From Ditylenchus dipsaci (lineage: Eukaryota; Nematoda; Chromadorea; Rhabditida; Anguinidae): a DNA stretch of 64,000 nucleotides. The notes beneath the pieces were generated by a model that was not told where the DNA came from, did not search any database, and saw only the letters and a list, made by a program, of their open reading frames with translations. Both the position numbers and the translations under genes were made by a program. Position 1 is the stretch's first letter, and every line of letters begins with the position of its first letter. This document shows positions 48,154-58,965 of the stretch, one piece after another. The stretch covers positions 124,001-188,000 of the forward strand of contig SADC01000912.1 of the NCBI GenBank assembly GCA_004194705.1, written 5' to 3'.

Positions 48154-49742
48154 TTAACCACAACCTGTTTTCACCTTTTTCATACAAATCAGCTGTTGAA
48201 ATTTTGTGTTTGTGTTCTTTTGCAGTATTTCAAACAATATGAAGTGCCATTTATTTAATTTTGTAAAGGAAAAAATATTTGTTCGAAAAACATACGAGGT
48301 GAACAAAACAAAATTCGAGTTTTTTATACCTAAAGCTAAATCCTGTCTAACAAGGGAACCTCACGAACTTGTTTTTCACTCGTAGAATGGAGTTTGGTCT
48401 CATTTGATAGCCAGTATGCGACTTTAAATCTAATCTGTCGAGATCTGGGGCCCATATGCCAAAAAATTGGGATGAGAAAGCCAGAAAAGTACAGTCCACT
48501 CTCGATACAGTGTAGCTCGCGGGATCGGAAAAATATACACTATATCGAGGGTTACACTATATCTAGGGTACACTGTATCGAGAGTTGACTGTATTGAAAA
48601 ACCACAGGGGACCCAGGCATTTTTAATTTGAAAAGGGGGTTTCATACACGCATTACCTGGGTCACAGGTTTGAATACCGCTGGGTGCGCACCTGTTTTTA
48701 CCGACTTTTATTTACAAGTTTGGTTTCTAAATGATATTCAGGCTATTAGCTATTTAAAAAGTTTATTAGCAAAGGGTAAACTTTAAGAATTGAAGTAAAA
48801 AAATTCGCGTGCACCCAGTGGTATTCGAACCTGTGACCTAGGCGATGCATATATAAAGCCCCTTCAATACTTTACTGGCCTTCTCATCCCACCTTTTGGG
48901 CTATAGGCCAAAGATCTCAACAGATTTGATTTAAAGTCGCGTGCTGGCTATCAAATGAGACCGAACTCTAATTTGCGAGTGAAAAACAAGTTTGTTAGGT
49001 TCCCTTGTAAGTAAAACATCAAACCTATTAAGAAATGGTTAAATATTTGCAAGTTTTCTACTTCTGAATTATTAACGTATGATGGATAAAATCGACGAGC
49101 AAACTGATTAATTCTGGAGAATGGCCATAAGGTGATGTCCTGAAATTTTTTTCTGTAATACAATGTAAGGAAAGTCGGCACTAGTGTAGAATACCCCCCC
49201 CCCAAACATGACCTACTCTTTGAAACAACAAATTTTAGGATTAGCCCTTGGGCTTGGGGGTAGGCCAGCGTACGGAAGTTGTGACTAATAAATATCTTGA
49301 GCACTTTTCCGGGGTCTGGAACATATATTTGGGTACTGTTTACTCAAGTTTTAAAAGGGAAAATGGTTCTTACGGGTTATCCGCACCACCTTCATTTTAT
49401 CATGAAAAAACAGCTTGGTCCCCCTGTTGTTTTTCATGAAAAAATTAAGGTGGTGCGGATAACCCGTAATAACCGGGAAAATTTCCAAGAGAGGTGGTAT
49501 TCCATACTAGTGTCGGAAAGTCTATTTACCTCAGAAACATCACTTCTTTGCTGAACTATATCATCGCTATTTGGAGAAGGAAAGCCATTTTGAAATTCTT
49601 CGTCAAAGTCTGTCGCTTTCTTAATGGTAACATTGTTTACATGGAAGAACAATGCCATGCTACGAAAAATTTCATTAAATAGAAACAATAAAATTTCCGA
49701 GAATTTCCAAAAATATATTTTGAGTAAATTATTTGTTTTCAT
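48154..49742 (-). CDS. Unidentified 167-residue protein, three exons
   Basis: Exons 49742-49530, 49139-49025 and 48329-48154 join in phase (0, then 1) with GTAAAT, GTTTGA donors and TTTCAG, TTTAG acceptors, giving 504 coding bases without a frame break. The N-terminus (MKTNNLLKIYFWKFSEILLF LFNEIF) is hydrophobic, perhaps a signal anchor. The middle contains FDEEFQNGFPSPNSDD and ITLWPFSRINQFARRFYPSY; the tail is basic and ends MKKVKTGCG. No family recognised. The stop lies 98 bases before the start of the arylsulfatase on the same strand, so the two could be close neighbours in one transcription unit. The third exon is the least certain. Both introns are essentially repeats (49140-49500 and 48339-49015). 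Confidence 0.5.
48339..49015. repeat. Foldback that makes up an entire intron, with a nested MITE
   Basis: Arms CAAGGGAACCTCACGAACTT ... TTGATAGCCAGTATGCGACT and AGTCGCGTGCTGGCTATCAA ... AAGTTTGTTAGGTTCCCTTG. Inner segments contain CACAGGTTTGAATACC / GGTATTCGAACCTGTG, like a tRNA B box on both arms. A TACAGTC MITE (48490-48593) has inserted in the left arm. Confidence 0.85.
48490..48593. repeat. TACAGTC-group MITE, 104 bp
   Basis: Ends TACAGTCCACTCTCGATACA and TGTATCGAGAGTTGACTGTA; word CAGTGTAGC, with TACACTATATCGAGGG repeated inside. Confidence 0.92.
49150..49500. repeat. Dispersed repeat, AGGCCAGCGTACGGAAGTTG family, with a hairpin
   Basis: GGGGTAGGCCAGCGTACGGA, AGTTGTGACTAAT, TTTTCCGGGGTCTGG, ACATATATTTGGGTACT recur in order at 53394-53590; looser copies are at 18040-18090 and 56770-56960. 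At 49362-49478 a hairpin pairs TTACGGGTTATCCGCACCAC with its mirror around CTTGGTCCCCCTG. Confidence 0.8.
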
Positions 49743-49879
49743 GATTTCAGCAGTTTCGATTTTTCAAACGTTGAACATTCAAAAAGCCAATACAAAATAA
49801 TTTATTACTAAAATCGTTTGAAGAGTAAAAGAATTACAAGAAGGCAAGGGGTTTTTCGCCTTATTTCGTTTTTTTAGAT

Positions 49880-50350
49880 TTTAGGCTTCTGCAAGGATAA
49901 GCCATGTTAGGACGGGCTCAAAAACGATTCTAAGATATGTCTAAGATATGTTTCAGTCCGTCTTAACATATGCTGGAATACCCTTGTCTGAGCCGAAAGC
50001 CGAAAAATAACAAAAAAAACCAAGAGCGGAGTAACGAGGCAAAATAAACCCCTGATTTGAGGACACTTTGATCCTAATTAAAGACCCAGAAGTTCAGGAT
50101 GGAACAAAATCTTACGATGAATATGGTGTTTATCATGAAGGAGGTTCCGAAAAACTATTTATAGTAGATTTTTAATACATTTTTTTTCTTTAATTCGAAC
50201 AAATCTTTGAAAAACGCTTTTTAAATTCCAAAGTCACTGTCGAATTTTAAATTCCGCTCAAGACAGTAAATATTAAAATTTGAAAATTAAATTTTCATTG
50301 TCTTGAGCGAAATTTAAAATTGGAAATTTGACAGTGACTATGCAATTTGA
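49880..50350. repeat. Dispersed repeat and a small foldback
   Basis: 49885-50010 repeats the family at 5270-5490. 50232-50340 is a foldback: AAAGTCACTGTCGAATTTTA and TTTAAAATTGGAAATTTGACAGTGAC, with CTCAAGACA / TGTCTTGAG inside. No gene between 49745 and 51410. Confidence 0.6.
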
Positions 50351-51413
50351 AAAACTTTGTGATCACTTTTTTAACTAATATTTTTCACATCTGCTTCACC
50401 TGCTAAAATCAAGTTCCAAAAAAGTTCCCTAAAAAATTCCGACGGGTAAAATTGAATCTGATCCCATCCCCTCCCCCTTTACTTGAACTTTGTAAAAAAT
50501 GATCAAAAAATGTATTTTTGAGATTTGAGGTGAAAAAATATTGCAGTAAAAAATTTTCCAAAAAATGCCTTGGTCCTTCAAGCTGATTTGACTGGGGAAA
50601 GTAGGAGGTTGTCAAGTGCTGCGAACTCACCTTTCAATAGAGATTGACTATTTAAAAATTGAATTTTTTTGCGGTTCAATTATATCATTAATTATATCAT
50701 ACATGATATTATAATATTGAAAATATTCAACAAATCTTACCAGATGGTCATCTTACTTGGAAATAGGTCACTAGCAATACACTAGCAGTACAGCAATGAA
50801 TACAATTTGGACCATGTGTTCAAAAAGACATGTTTTCGCTCCATAATTTACTTTTCGGTGTTTCTTTGACTGGTTGCGTCACCTAGTGCTGAGTGATTGT
50901 AATCACACTGCCTCTAGGCATATTGCTGTCTGTTTGTTTCTTTGTGAAGTAAGAAAAACCCAAAAAGCATGCTCTTTCGTAGATATCACAAAAAGATACT
51001 TTTTAACCGTTCTGGTGTGAAAAAGCTAAAAAAGAGCAAAAACATAATTAGAAAAGGAACAACAAAGATAAAAATTTTTTAATTACCCTCAATCAATTTA
51101 AAATTTTAGGGTAAAATTTCATGAGTTTCAGACAAATTGAATTGGTAATATTAAAAAATCTACAGCAGGCAAGCGAAATCCCGTACGCAAATTTAGTTAA
51201 AGTGAAAAATATTTTTGCCTTGGTTCCCCTGTTTTTTTCTCAAAAATATGCCTTGGTCCCCCTGTTGATGTTTTTAAAAAAAATGGGGGCTGATTCTCCA
51301 CAGGAGTATTTTGTATTTTGTTTTAGTATATCAGGATATTTTTTTAAGCGTAAAATGTTCAAAAAGTACCAGGATCGTGTTTGGTTAAAACTGTCGCACA
51401 AGTAGGAGCAAAC

Positions 51414-53822
51414 AATGTGGAACATTTTTTTGTTTTACTTTGCTTTTACACCCACGCTTTAACCCTTTGTCTTGTTGGCTGTTCATTTTTCCATAAAACA
51501 CACCTGTTGCGTATTTTAAGTGGATCAATACTACTTCACGGATTGCTAACTACTCATTTGTGGATGCTTTGGACCTTTTTGCTAAACAACCATGAGTTTT
51601 GAATACCAAATTATGAAGGCTCGCTCGGCCGCAATTATACATCCGGATCTGGTAGACAAGAATCCAGTGCCTAATTATGTTGGCATTTGCTTTTTTATCT
51701 TTTTATGAAAATAAAAGTTGACTTTAGCTGTCCAGAGTCTACTCTGTGCCAGAATTCAAGCCAAAAACTGTGCCTGAATTCACAGCTCGACGAAGACCTA
51801 TTTATAAGCCCAATTGGCCCTACTTTTTTTCCAGTCATGACGACAAGTGGAAGTTCCGCTTCTACAGATATTGGTAGCATATTTAAACGATTTTTTTATT
51901 GATAACTGATTAATTTCAGTATGATGACAGCTGGTGAGAATACATTTGATTAAATTTTATAAAATAGTCAACCTCAAAGCATTACTATATGAAGCTTAAA
52001 ATTTTTTGTTTCAGCTTGAGATTTTTTTCACGAGCTTTTTAAGCTTGTAACTTAAACATTTTTGGACATGTGTCAGTGCTATGGATTTGAAAATAATAAG
52101 CCGATCCAAGCGAAAACTAAACTATTTCAGGTACAACAGATTTGACCAATACCAGCCTTTTAAACGCTACCGCAGCTTTCAGTCTAGAGCCTATTACAGG
52201 TTACTTTTATGTTTTCATATAAATAACAACTTAGTTTCTAACAAAACAAGGTCCATAATTTAACTTCATGTATGGCTTTGTTAAAAATCAGGTTGAAAAA
52301 TCCATACATAAGTTAATGATTATAAAAAATTGAATTGGTGAACATCACTCTAATATCGTGGGAATTTCCCTTTAGTCATCCTGCTGTTTTTGGCGTGTAC
52401 TAAGACTCAAACATGTATTTCTTGCTTTTTAAAGTAACACATTATTGGTTTTTCCGTGCCTGGGTCAAAACTAGAGTTGGCCAATGGTACTAATACCAGT
52501 ATTAATCCGGTATTAATACCGATACTTCATTAAAAAAAGAGCGGATGTGAAAAGTCGGTATTTTAAAATTGATTAATACCTTTTTTGAAGTGAAAAATTA
52601 GTGAAAAATTTTCAAAAAATTCAGAAATTTGAGTTTTTCGTACGATATGTATGCGTATACGCGAATAGTATACGATATTATGCGAATAGTATGCACGAAT
52701 AATGTAACGTACGAAAAAATAAAAAAATTCCCTTTTTTTTCACTTTTATGCCTTGGTACCTTTTTGAAGGGGAGGGGGAGACAGAAAGCCATTTAGGGTT
52801 GAAAAAGTGGCTTCCATGGCACAGTGCGTAAGCGTTTCGTTGTTGGACCAAAATGGTGTTGTTTTGGTGTTGCAGGTTCAATCACACGTGATTGCACACT
52901 AATTTTTTTGGCTTGTTTGGCCAGTTTAGAGGTAATCAGTCTATTTTGACGCCAGATTCGGAATCAGCGACCCAAATTATCTCTAAATTGGCTAAACATG
53001 CCAAAAAAATAGTATGCCAACTTGTGGGATTGAACCTGCAACACCAAAACAACACCATTTTGGGCCAAAAAAAAACACAAACGCTGACGCACTGCGCCAT
53101 GGAAGCCACCTTTTCAAACCTAAATGGCTTCCACCCCCCCCTTTAACGCTCCCTTTTAAGCATTTGGTAGCAAAATACCGAAAATACCGGTTACCGGTAT
53201 TAATACCGGTATTTAGCCCAACCCTAGTCAGAACTCTAAAAGGTCAACAGAGAGATTAAGTAAAACCCCGGGTCGTATGTAGAGTATAAAATAAGTGGAT
53301 TTTAGGTCAAAGTGTCAAAGTTTTTTGATATTTTTTATTATTGATTTCAATGCGACAGAAGCAAATACTTAACAAATAGTAAATAGAAATCTCGGCGCTA
53401 GTAGCGAATACCTCCCCCCCCCAAGCATCCGACCTTTAAAAATTGCTATAACTACCCTGCAAACAACAAGTTTAGGCTTAGCCCTTAGGCTTGGGGGTAG
53501 GCCAGCGTACGGAAGTTGTGACTAATGAAGAGTTTGCGCACATTTTCCGGGGTCTGGGACATATATTTGGGTACTTTTTACTAAAGTAAAAAACGTGAAA
53601 ATCGTTGTGGGTATTCACTACTAGGGTCGAAACTCCTATCTTCTTTATTATTCATTACGAAAATGTTGAATGCAAAATTCAAGGAAATTCGCTTGAAATG
53701 AAATTTCGAAACTTGTTTAAAATGCATTTTTCAGCAAATACTGGCATGATTCGCCATACCGACCGTATTCCAGGACATATAACCCTTTCAATTCTTATCT
53801 TCTCACTTGTGAGTGTCACTAA
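51414..53822 (+). CDS. Unidentified Tyr/Arg-rich secreted protein, about six exons
   Basis: Exons: about 51414-51678, 51728-51873, 51920-51933, 52077-52199 and 53735-53822. A leader MWNIFLFYFAFTPTL looks like a signal peptide. Then come INTTSRIANYSFVDALDLFA, SFEYQIMKARSAAIIHPDLV; exon 2 reads LSRVYSVPEFKPKTVPEFTA, RRRPIYKPNWPYFF, HDDKWKFRFYRYW; a 14-nt exon gives YDDS; exon 4 gives SRSKRKLNYFRYNRFDQYQP, FKRYRSFQSRAYYR; the last gives KYWHDSPYRPYSRTYNPFNS and ends CECH. The last three joints agree in phase. Three single-base gaps must be assumed (near 51460, 51595 and at the G pair 51873). Tyr-Arg pairs and dibasic sites suggest a secreted structural or processed protein. No family recognised. 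Intron 4 (1.5 kb) is made of repeats. Confidence 0.55.
52790..53135. repeat. tRNA-derived SINE-like foldback
   Basis: TTCCATGGCACAGTGCGTAA with GCGTTT (A-box-like) and GTGTTGCAGGTTCAATCACA (B-box-like) on the left, and the mirrored TGGGATTGAACCTGCAACAC, GCTGACGCACTGCGCCATGG on the right. Inner arms contain CCGAATCTGGCGTC-like pairs. Confidence 0.75.
53394..53590. repeat. Second copy of the AGGCCAGCGTACGGAAGTTG family
   Basis: GGGGGTAGGCCAGCGTACGG, AAGTTGTGACTAATGAAG, CATTTTCCGGGGTCTGGGAC, ATATATTTGGGTAC follow in the same order as at 49250-49340. It ends about 145 bp before the last exon of the Tyr/Arg-rich gene. Confidence 0.8.
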
Positions 53823-54286
53823 AGAAATATTTTAACATTTTTTTTCGTTTTAGCATCTTGAAGAGACTTCTAAATTGCAAGATTCGATTTGTATTTTATA
53901 AATTAAATAAAATCAAAAGTTAGATCAAATTTCTTGTAAACAACTATTGCAACAATAATATTTTTAGTACTAATTAATTGCAAAAACAACAACAAATATT
54001 TACAAACATAATTTTGGAACAATTTATTGCAAAGACCAAAAATCAGGTCTACAGTGGATTTGCTCCATATCTGTTCGAGAGACTTTCGAAAAAAAATATG
54101 CCTTGGTCCCCCCTGTTGTTTTTTTAGGTTCATTTATTTACGTTTATGCAAGGCTTCACTAGCCTATGTTAGGAAAAACTCAATTATGGGTTTTTACCTT
54201 TAAGGATATAGCAAGAGTTATATGTAGACTTAAGAAAAAATATACATTTTTATGTAAATTTTGCAAATCACGCTATTATGGAGAAC

Positions 54287-54958
54287 TAACTGGTGTACCA
54301 AAAGTCCTTGGCGAGATTTTTAACCCATTTTGCAAAACAAAAATTTCTCTTATAACAAAATCCAAACAATAGGTTTTGTAGCCCTGAATCTCCTCTTTCA
54401 AATGGCATATGCTTTTAGCTTGACTATTTTGGATAAGTCACCATTTGGCTCCAAACACTTGTCTTGTCATTTTGAGAAGGTTACCAACGTTTTCATCACT
54501 TTAACTGGTCAAATGTTTTATTGAATTTTAAGTGTCACTACAAAATTTCATGATTATGTTGTAGCGCAGCTCAAGAGCTACAAAACCCATATTACAGAAT
54601 GATTTTTGAAGATCTAAGTGTTGAGATATGGCCATTTGGAAAAAATCAATTTCTTGAAAAAATGACCAAAATGAAAGCTTTTGCCAATTTTTCATGAAAT
54701 TTTGTAGTGACACTTAAAATTCAATAAAACATTTGACCAGTTAAAGTGATAAAAACGTTGGTAACCTTCTCAAAATGACAAGACAAGTGTTTGGAGCCAA
54801 ATGGTGACTTATCCAAAATAGTCAAGCTAAAAGCAATATGCCATTTGAAAGAAGAGATTCAGGGCTACAAAACCTATTTTTTGGATTTTGTTATAGAGAA
54901 ATTTTTGTTTTGCAAAATGGGTTAAAAATCTCCCCAAGGACTTTTGGTACACCAGTTA
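54287..54958. repeat. Large palindrome, arms about 265 bp
   Basis: ACTGGTGTACCAAAAGTCCT ... CAATAGGTTTTGTAGCCCTG ... TTTTAAGTGTCACTACAAAA is mirrored in order by TTTTGTAGTGACACTTAAAA ... CAGGGCTACAAAACCTATTT ... AGGACTTTTGGTACACCAGT. A 140-bp loop contains a partial second CAAAACCCATATTACAG. No coding. Confidence 0.93.
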
Positions 54959-55081
54959 TTTGATAAAATACATTTATTTCTTACTATACACTTATAAGTA
55001 AGCCCTATATCAAAAACCGTCCTAACAAACGCCAGCCAACCTTTTCTTGGCCTTTCTCAACCCTCCCTTAAAAATTTTATT

Positions 55082-55490
55082 TTTAAGGGGTGTCTTCTAC
55101 GGCTACTTTTTGACATCGACTGTTACTTCACTTCACATACATTTTTTCACGTATTTTGAATTCTTATCTCAGATGTTTTCACACTGTTTTGTAGCTGAGA
55201 CTTTTCTCTGTAGATCAAGTGGTCAAACGCCCAGACCCAAAAAAAAGTTCCAGAAAATCACACTAACCTCACACTAAAAACCGTGGTTTTTTACCTATGT
55301 GTTTTTAGTAGAGTTTTACCTTATATTTGGTGTGATTTTCTCGAAAATTTTTTTCAATCAAGGTTTTTGACCACTTAATAGATAGAGAAAATTTTCAACA
55401 ACTGAGATGTGAAAACGAAGTATGAGAAAAAGTGTATGTGAAGTGAATTAGCAGTCGATGTCAAAAAGTAGCCGTAGAAGTTTCACCCCA
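55082..55490. repeat. Foldback, arms about 160 bp
   Basis: GGGGTGTCTTCTACGGCTAC, TTTTTGACATCGACTG, AATCACACTAACCTCACAC are mirrored by GGTGTGATTTTC, CAGTCGATGTCAAAAAGTAG and CCGTAGAAGTTTCACCCC. Confidence 0.88.
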
Positions 55491-55679
55491 AAAGGGTAGC
55501 TATTCGTTTATGATTGGTGAAAACTAAATTTTATAGACTCGACTCAAGTTGAACAAAAAAAAACGTAACTTATATTTCAGAAAAATAAAAATATTATGAA
55601 AATTCAAACATCCTTTTAAATACAAACACAGCAAATTTAAACACAATTTTTAGCCTGAGACATAGCAAATACCCTAAAC

Positions 55680-58382
55680 TTATACAGTAGTCTTGCCATA
55701 ACGAGGATGGTATAGAGGAGCTAGTTCCCTAGAAACCAATTCTTCTACACGTGTGCCTAAAAACTTAATATTTTGCTAAAAATGGAAATTAAAAGAAATA
55801 AAAATTACTCCTCAGAGCATGATAAGCACCGATGATACTCAGAATGAAAACTAGCATCTGTAAAATGCAGCCGACAATATAGCAATAGAACGCTTCTCCG
55901 ATTGTTTGCTGCAAAAAATTTTGGTTAAATTGTTTTTTTAAACTTGAAATTTTACTAGAGTGTGTGAAAACACTGGTATGAATTTTTTCCGATAGTATTT
56001 CTGGAAATCATGATCTAGACCATCTAGCTTTTTCCAGTTCTGTTTTTACGGTCTGGTCGGAAATATCGTCAGGATTCCGATTTTGCCGATCGTCTTTTGA
56101 AAATCCTGCAATTCATCATTCAAAAGCAAAACCTCGATAAGCCGGCACCCCTTTTTTGAAAAGGGGTGCCGGCTTATCGAGGGTTTTTTAACCCAAATTT
56201 TGTTTTCTTTTTAAAAAACGATCGGGGAAATCGGAATCCTCACGATATTTACGACCAGACTGTCAAAACAGAACTGGAAAAGGCTTTCGAAAATTGGGTT
56301 AAAAAAAGTGTCGGACCCAAGCTGGAACGAACTTTCTGGGGTGCCGGCTTATCGAGTTTTGACTGTAGCCCTCCTATTATTTTTTTATCTTGTGTGGGCT
56401 AAGGCTAGGTAGTGTAAGTAAAGGTGCTTTGAAAAAACATTTTTTCTTATTATATATTATCGTACATTCATCATCTTAATGTACATAACCTAAAAAAATT
56501 TCCTGCTATTCTGCTATGAAGTTAATTTCCGTTCGCGTTCATCGCTCGACCACCGTGGAATCCCCACAATATTACCGCACTTATCATTTTTTGCATGTCT
56601 TGTAAATTCGATGCAAGATCGTTGAATAATTTTCTTGTAAAATATACAAGAGATGTTATAGTTATCGGTACCGTTTCGTTTCCAGTTTGACCCCTGGCAC
56701 TTTTTCGGTTAGCAGGCCCTTCAAAAAATCTGACTTTTATCAATTGTGAAACTTTATTGCCTTTTTAAGCTCATGCTTCAGGCTCAGGGTAGATCAGCGT
56801 ATTTCAGCCAAGACTAAGAAATGTCTCGGGCACTTTTTCCGGGGTTTGGCACTAATGTTCATAGTTTGGTGTCCCCCTAACCGAAAAATTTCGCCGAGTC
56901 CACTAACCACCAGCACTAGTCCTACCCTGCAAGAAAGCTTGAGCCGAAAAAAGTGTCATACTATGGTGTAGACCTAAGACAATATGCTGTTGTAAAAATT
57001 TACCTCGTAAGTTCCCACCAAACCTTGAACAAATCTGCTGTCCTAAAAACGTATGAACAATTATTTATTAGTTTTCAATAAAAGTGCTCACCACACGATG
57101 AGCTGCGAAAAAGAAAATCGCAGATGCAACGCAGGCAGAGAAAACTAAAAAGTGAAAATTTATGAGAAATTAGATGTGAATAAGCTAACCAGCTATAAAT
57201 GCTTGTGAGACCATAGCTTAAAAAAACTTACAGGAAAAGAAGCATAAAACACAATGCATTAAGGCACAGGGTGGTGAGCATGGAGTGCACACTCCAACAC
57301 ACAAAGCTAGACATCCTGCCGTCAATGACAAACATATAAACACTAAAACTGCTTTGTGCCAACCTGTAATAATTAATTTTAAAATTTCAAAATTTTCAAC
57401 AAAAATAGGTTTTAACCATAAAACTGATGGTGCTCAGACTCCAAGGCAGCTGCATTGGAATCGATTTCACTCTTGTTTTCTTCCAACAATTTGGCAGCAT
57501 GAGCATCAAATTTGTAAGTACAATGCAGCGGACTTTTATCTGCCAAATGATCAGACCTTTTGTAGGCTCTTTCAGCCCTGGAGCAGTCTAGCCATAAACC
57601 ATGCTGAAAAAATAAATAAAACCTCCTTCAGAAAACTTTGGTTTTATATGTGTTAGGGAGACTTTTTGCTTAACTTTTTTTGTAGTTATAACACGACTCC
57701 GATCCTAGCATTCACTAGCCTACCTAAAACTAAAGCCAAAAATTTGGATAAATTTTGAAAAAAAAAATCAGCATCTAGGTTTTTATTCTGTGTAGGACAT
57801 CCCAACACACAGCTCTAGAGCCAAAATTTTGAATATCATATTTTCACTGTTTTTTCTCTCTCTTATTAATAAAAGGCAGAAGTGAAATATGCGGATAAAA
57901 CATGCATACGGCTACCTGTAAATGGAAAAAAATATCAGCAACTTTGGAAAACTGCTTGAGCATAAGAAACTCAACAGTGGCAAATTTATGCTCTTTTAAT
58001 TTTACCCGCACTATCTACGCCCGCCAAAGACTAATTACAATGGCTTGCTCTAGCTGCTGGTAGACCAAATTGGTTCAAGTTCACGCCCGGACTCGAACCT
58101 AAGCCACTTATTATTTACGACGCTGGAACCTAACCACTAGACTACGCAAGCACACTAATTACAATGGCGTTTAAATAACTAAATATAAATACAGTGAAAA
58201 TCTCACATGATGTTCGGCCTGGAATTCTCGAATATCCACTACCTGCCAGCTGGGACTCATGGCACCAATAATACCCAAAATCATAGCAGTCAATAACAGA
58301 AAAAGAGATATTAAAATTAGAATGAGCTGAGGGCAACTTTTCCTTCTGTGGAGTCCTCTTGCTCAGCTCCACGAGTGTTCAT
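55680..58382 (-). CDS. Claudin-like four-transmembrane protein with C-terminal PDZ ligand
   Basis: Exons 58382-58207, 57603-57417, 57315-57232, 57144-57093, 57042-57004, 55908-55809, 55756-55680. After a polar N-terminus, LILILISLFLLLTAMILGII is TM1. The extracellular loop has SPSWQVVDIREFQAEHHHGL WLDC, the W-(x)n-GLW-x-C signature of claudins and PMP22/EMP proteins, with a second Cys in PLHCTYKF. LALCVGVC/LCLNALCFMLLF is TM2, FSACVASAIFFFAAHRV TM3, and the AFYCYIVGCILQMLVFILSI segment TM4; the tail ends YHPRYGKTTV, a class I PDZ ligand. About 230 residues, usual for the family. Claudin-like proteins form cell-cell junction barriers. Two single bases are missing: the A run at 58338-58341 and near 57285. 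Intron 5 (57003-55909) contains a TACAGTC MITE and another dispersed repeat. Confidence 0.88.
55995..56367. repeat. TACAGTC-group MITE in the claudin-like gene's intron
   Basis: Core CAGGATTCCGATTTTGCCGA and CGGGGAAATCGGAATCCTCA mirror about 56150; AACCTCGATAAGCCGGCACC faces GGTGCCGGCTTATCGAG (twice). The right end is TTTTGACTGTA; the left lacks its outer end. Confidence 0.8.
56400..56990. other. Intronic DNA with a dispersed repeat
   Basis: 56770-56960 is a loose copy of the AGGCCAGCGTACGG family: CAGGGTAGATCAGCGTAT, CACTTTTTCCGGGGTTTGG. The 73-codon frame at 56522-56743 has no support. Confidence 0.45.
58081..58153 (-). repeat. tRNA-like sequence, probably a tRNA-derived SINE
   Basis: Read on the minus strand: GTAGTCTAGTGGTTAGG is a good A box, and GGTTCGAGTCC a perfect B box 44 bases later. 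Acceptor and T stems pair poorly and no proper anticodon stem forms, so I do not call a working tRNA. It lies in intron 1 of the claudin-like gene, same strand. Confidence 0.5.
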
Positions 58383-58384
58383 TT

Positions 58385-58960
58385 TAAATGGTAGCTAAAA
58401 AAGATCTGGTTGAACATAAATATTTGCATTATTATAATGTAGACATTTCTTTGCACTCCAATTAATTCTGCCAAAATGCTTTGAATTCTTTTTTTTTCGG
58501 AACAAGAAAAAACAATAAGGCTGGCTGTTTCCACCCTCTAAATTGTGTAATCAATACTTTCTAAAAGGCATAAAACTTTTTGGCAAATGGATACTTTATG
58601 CTATCTGGACTACTAAGAGCTAATAATTTATTCAAAAATGTTAAAAAGCATGAAATGTAAAAAAAGTAAAGAAAGGAAGAAAAAAGAATAGGTAGACCGA
58701 CTAAAAATTGCGCGAACAACTGGTCACTAGCTAATAAAAAGCATAATAGCCTTATCAAAAATTATTTAATACACTTATTTTAGCTATCCAATTTTTTATC
58801 ATTGAAGATCCAGAAATGTTTTGAATTTGATTTCAAAATTTTCGTGTGCTTAATCAAAATCCGAAAAGTAAAATTGGTAGAGCTTGCGAGGGTAAAAAAA
58901 CCGAACCAGTGGCTTAGGCTTAGGCTCTGAGCTGAGCTACACACCCACAAAGTCGACAGG
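58385..58960. other. Putative 5' region of the claudin-like gene, no recognised feature
   Basis: AT-rich; the 65-codon frame at 58561-58758 is hydrophobic but has no splice or homology support. A TTAGGC tract is at 58911-58925. Confidence 0.35.
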
Positions 58961-58965
58961 GAACT

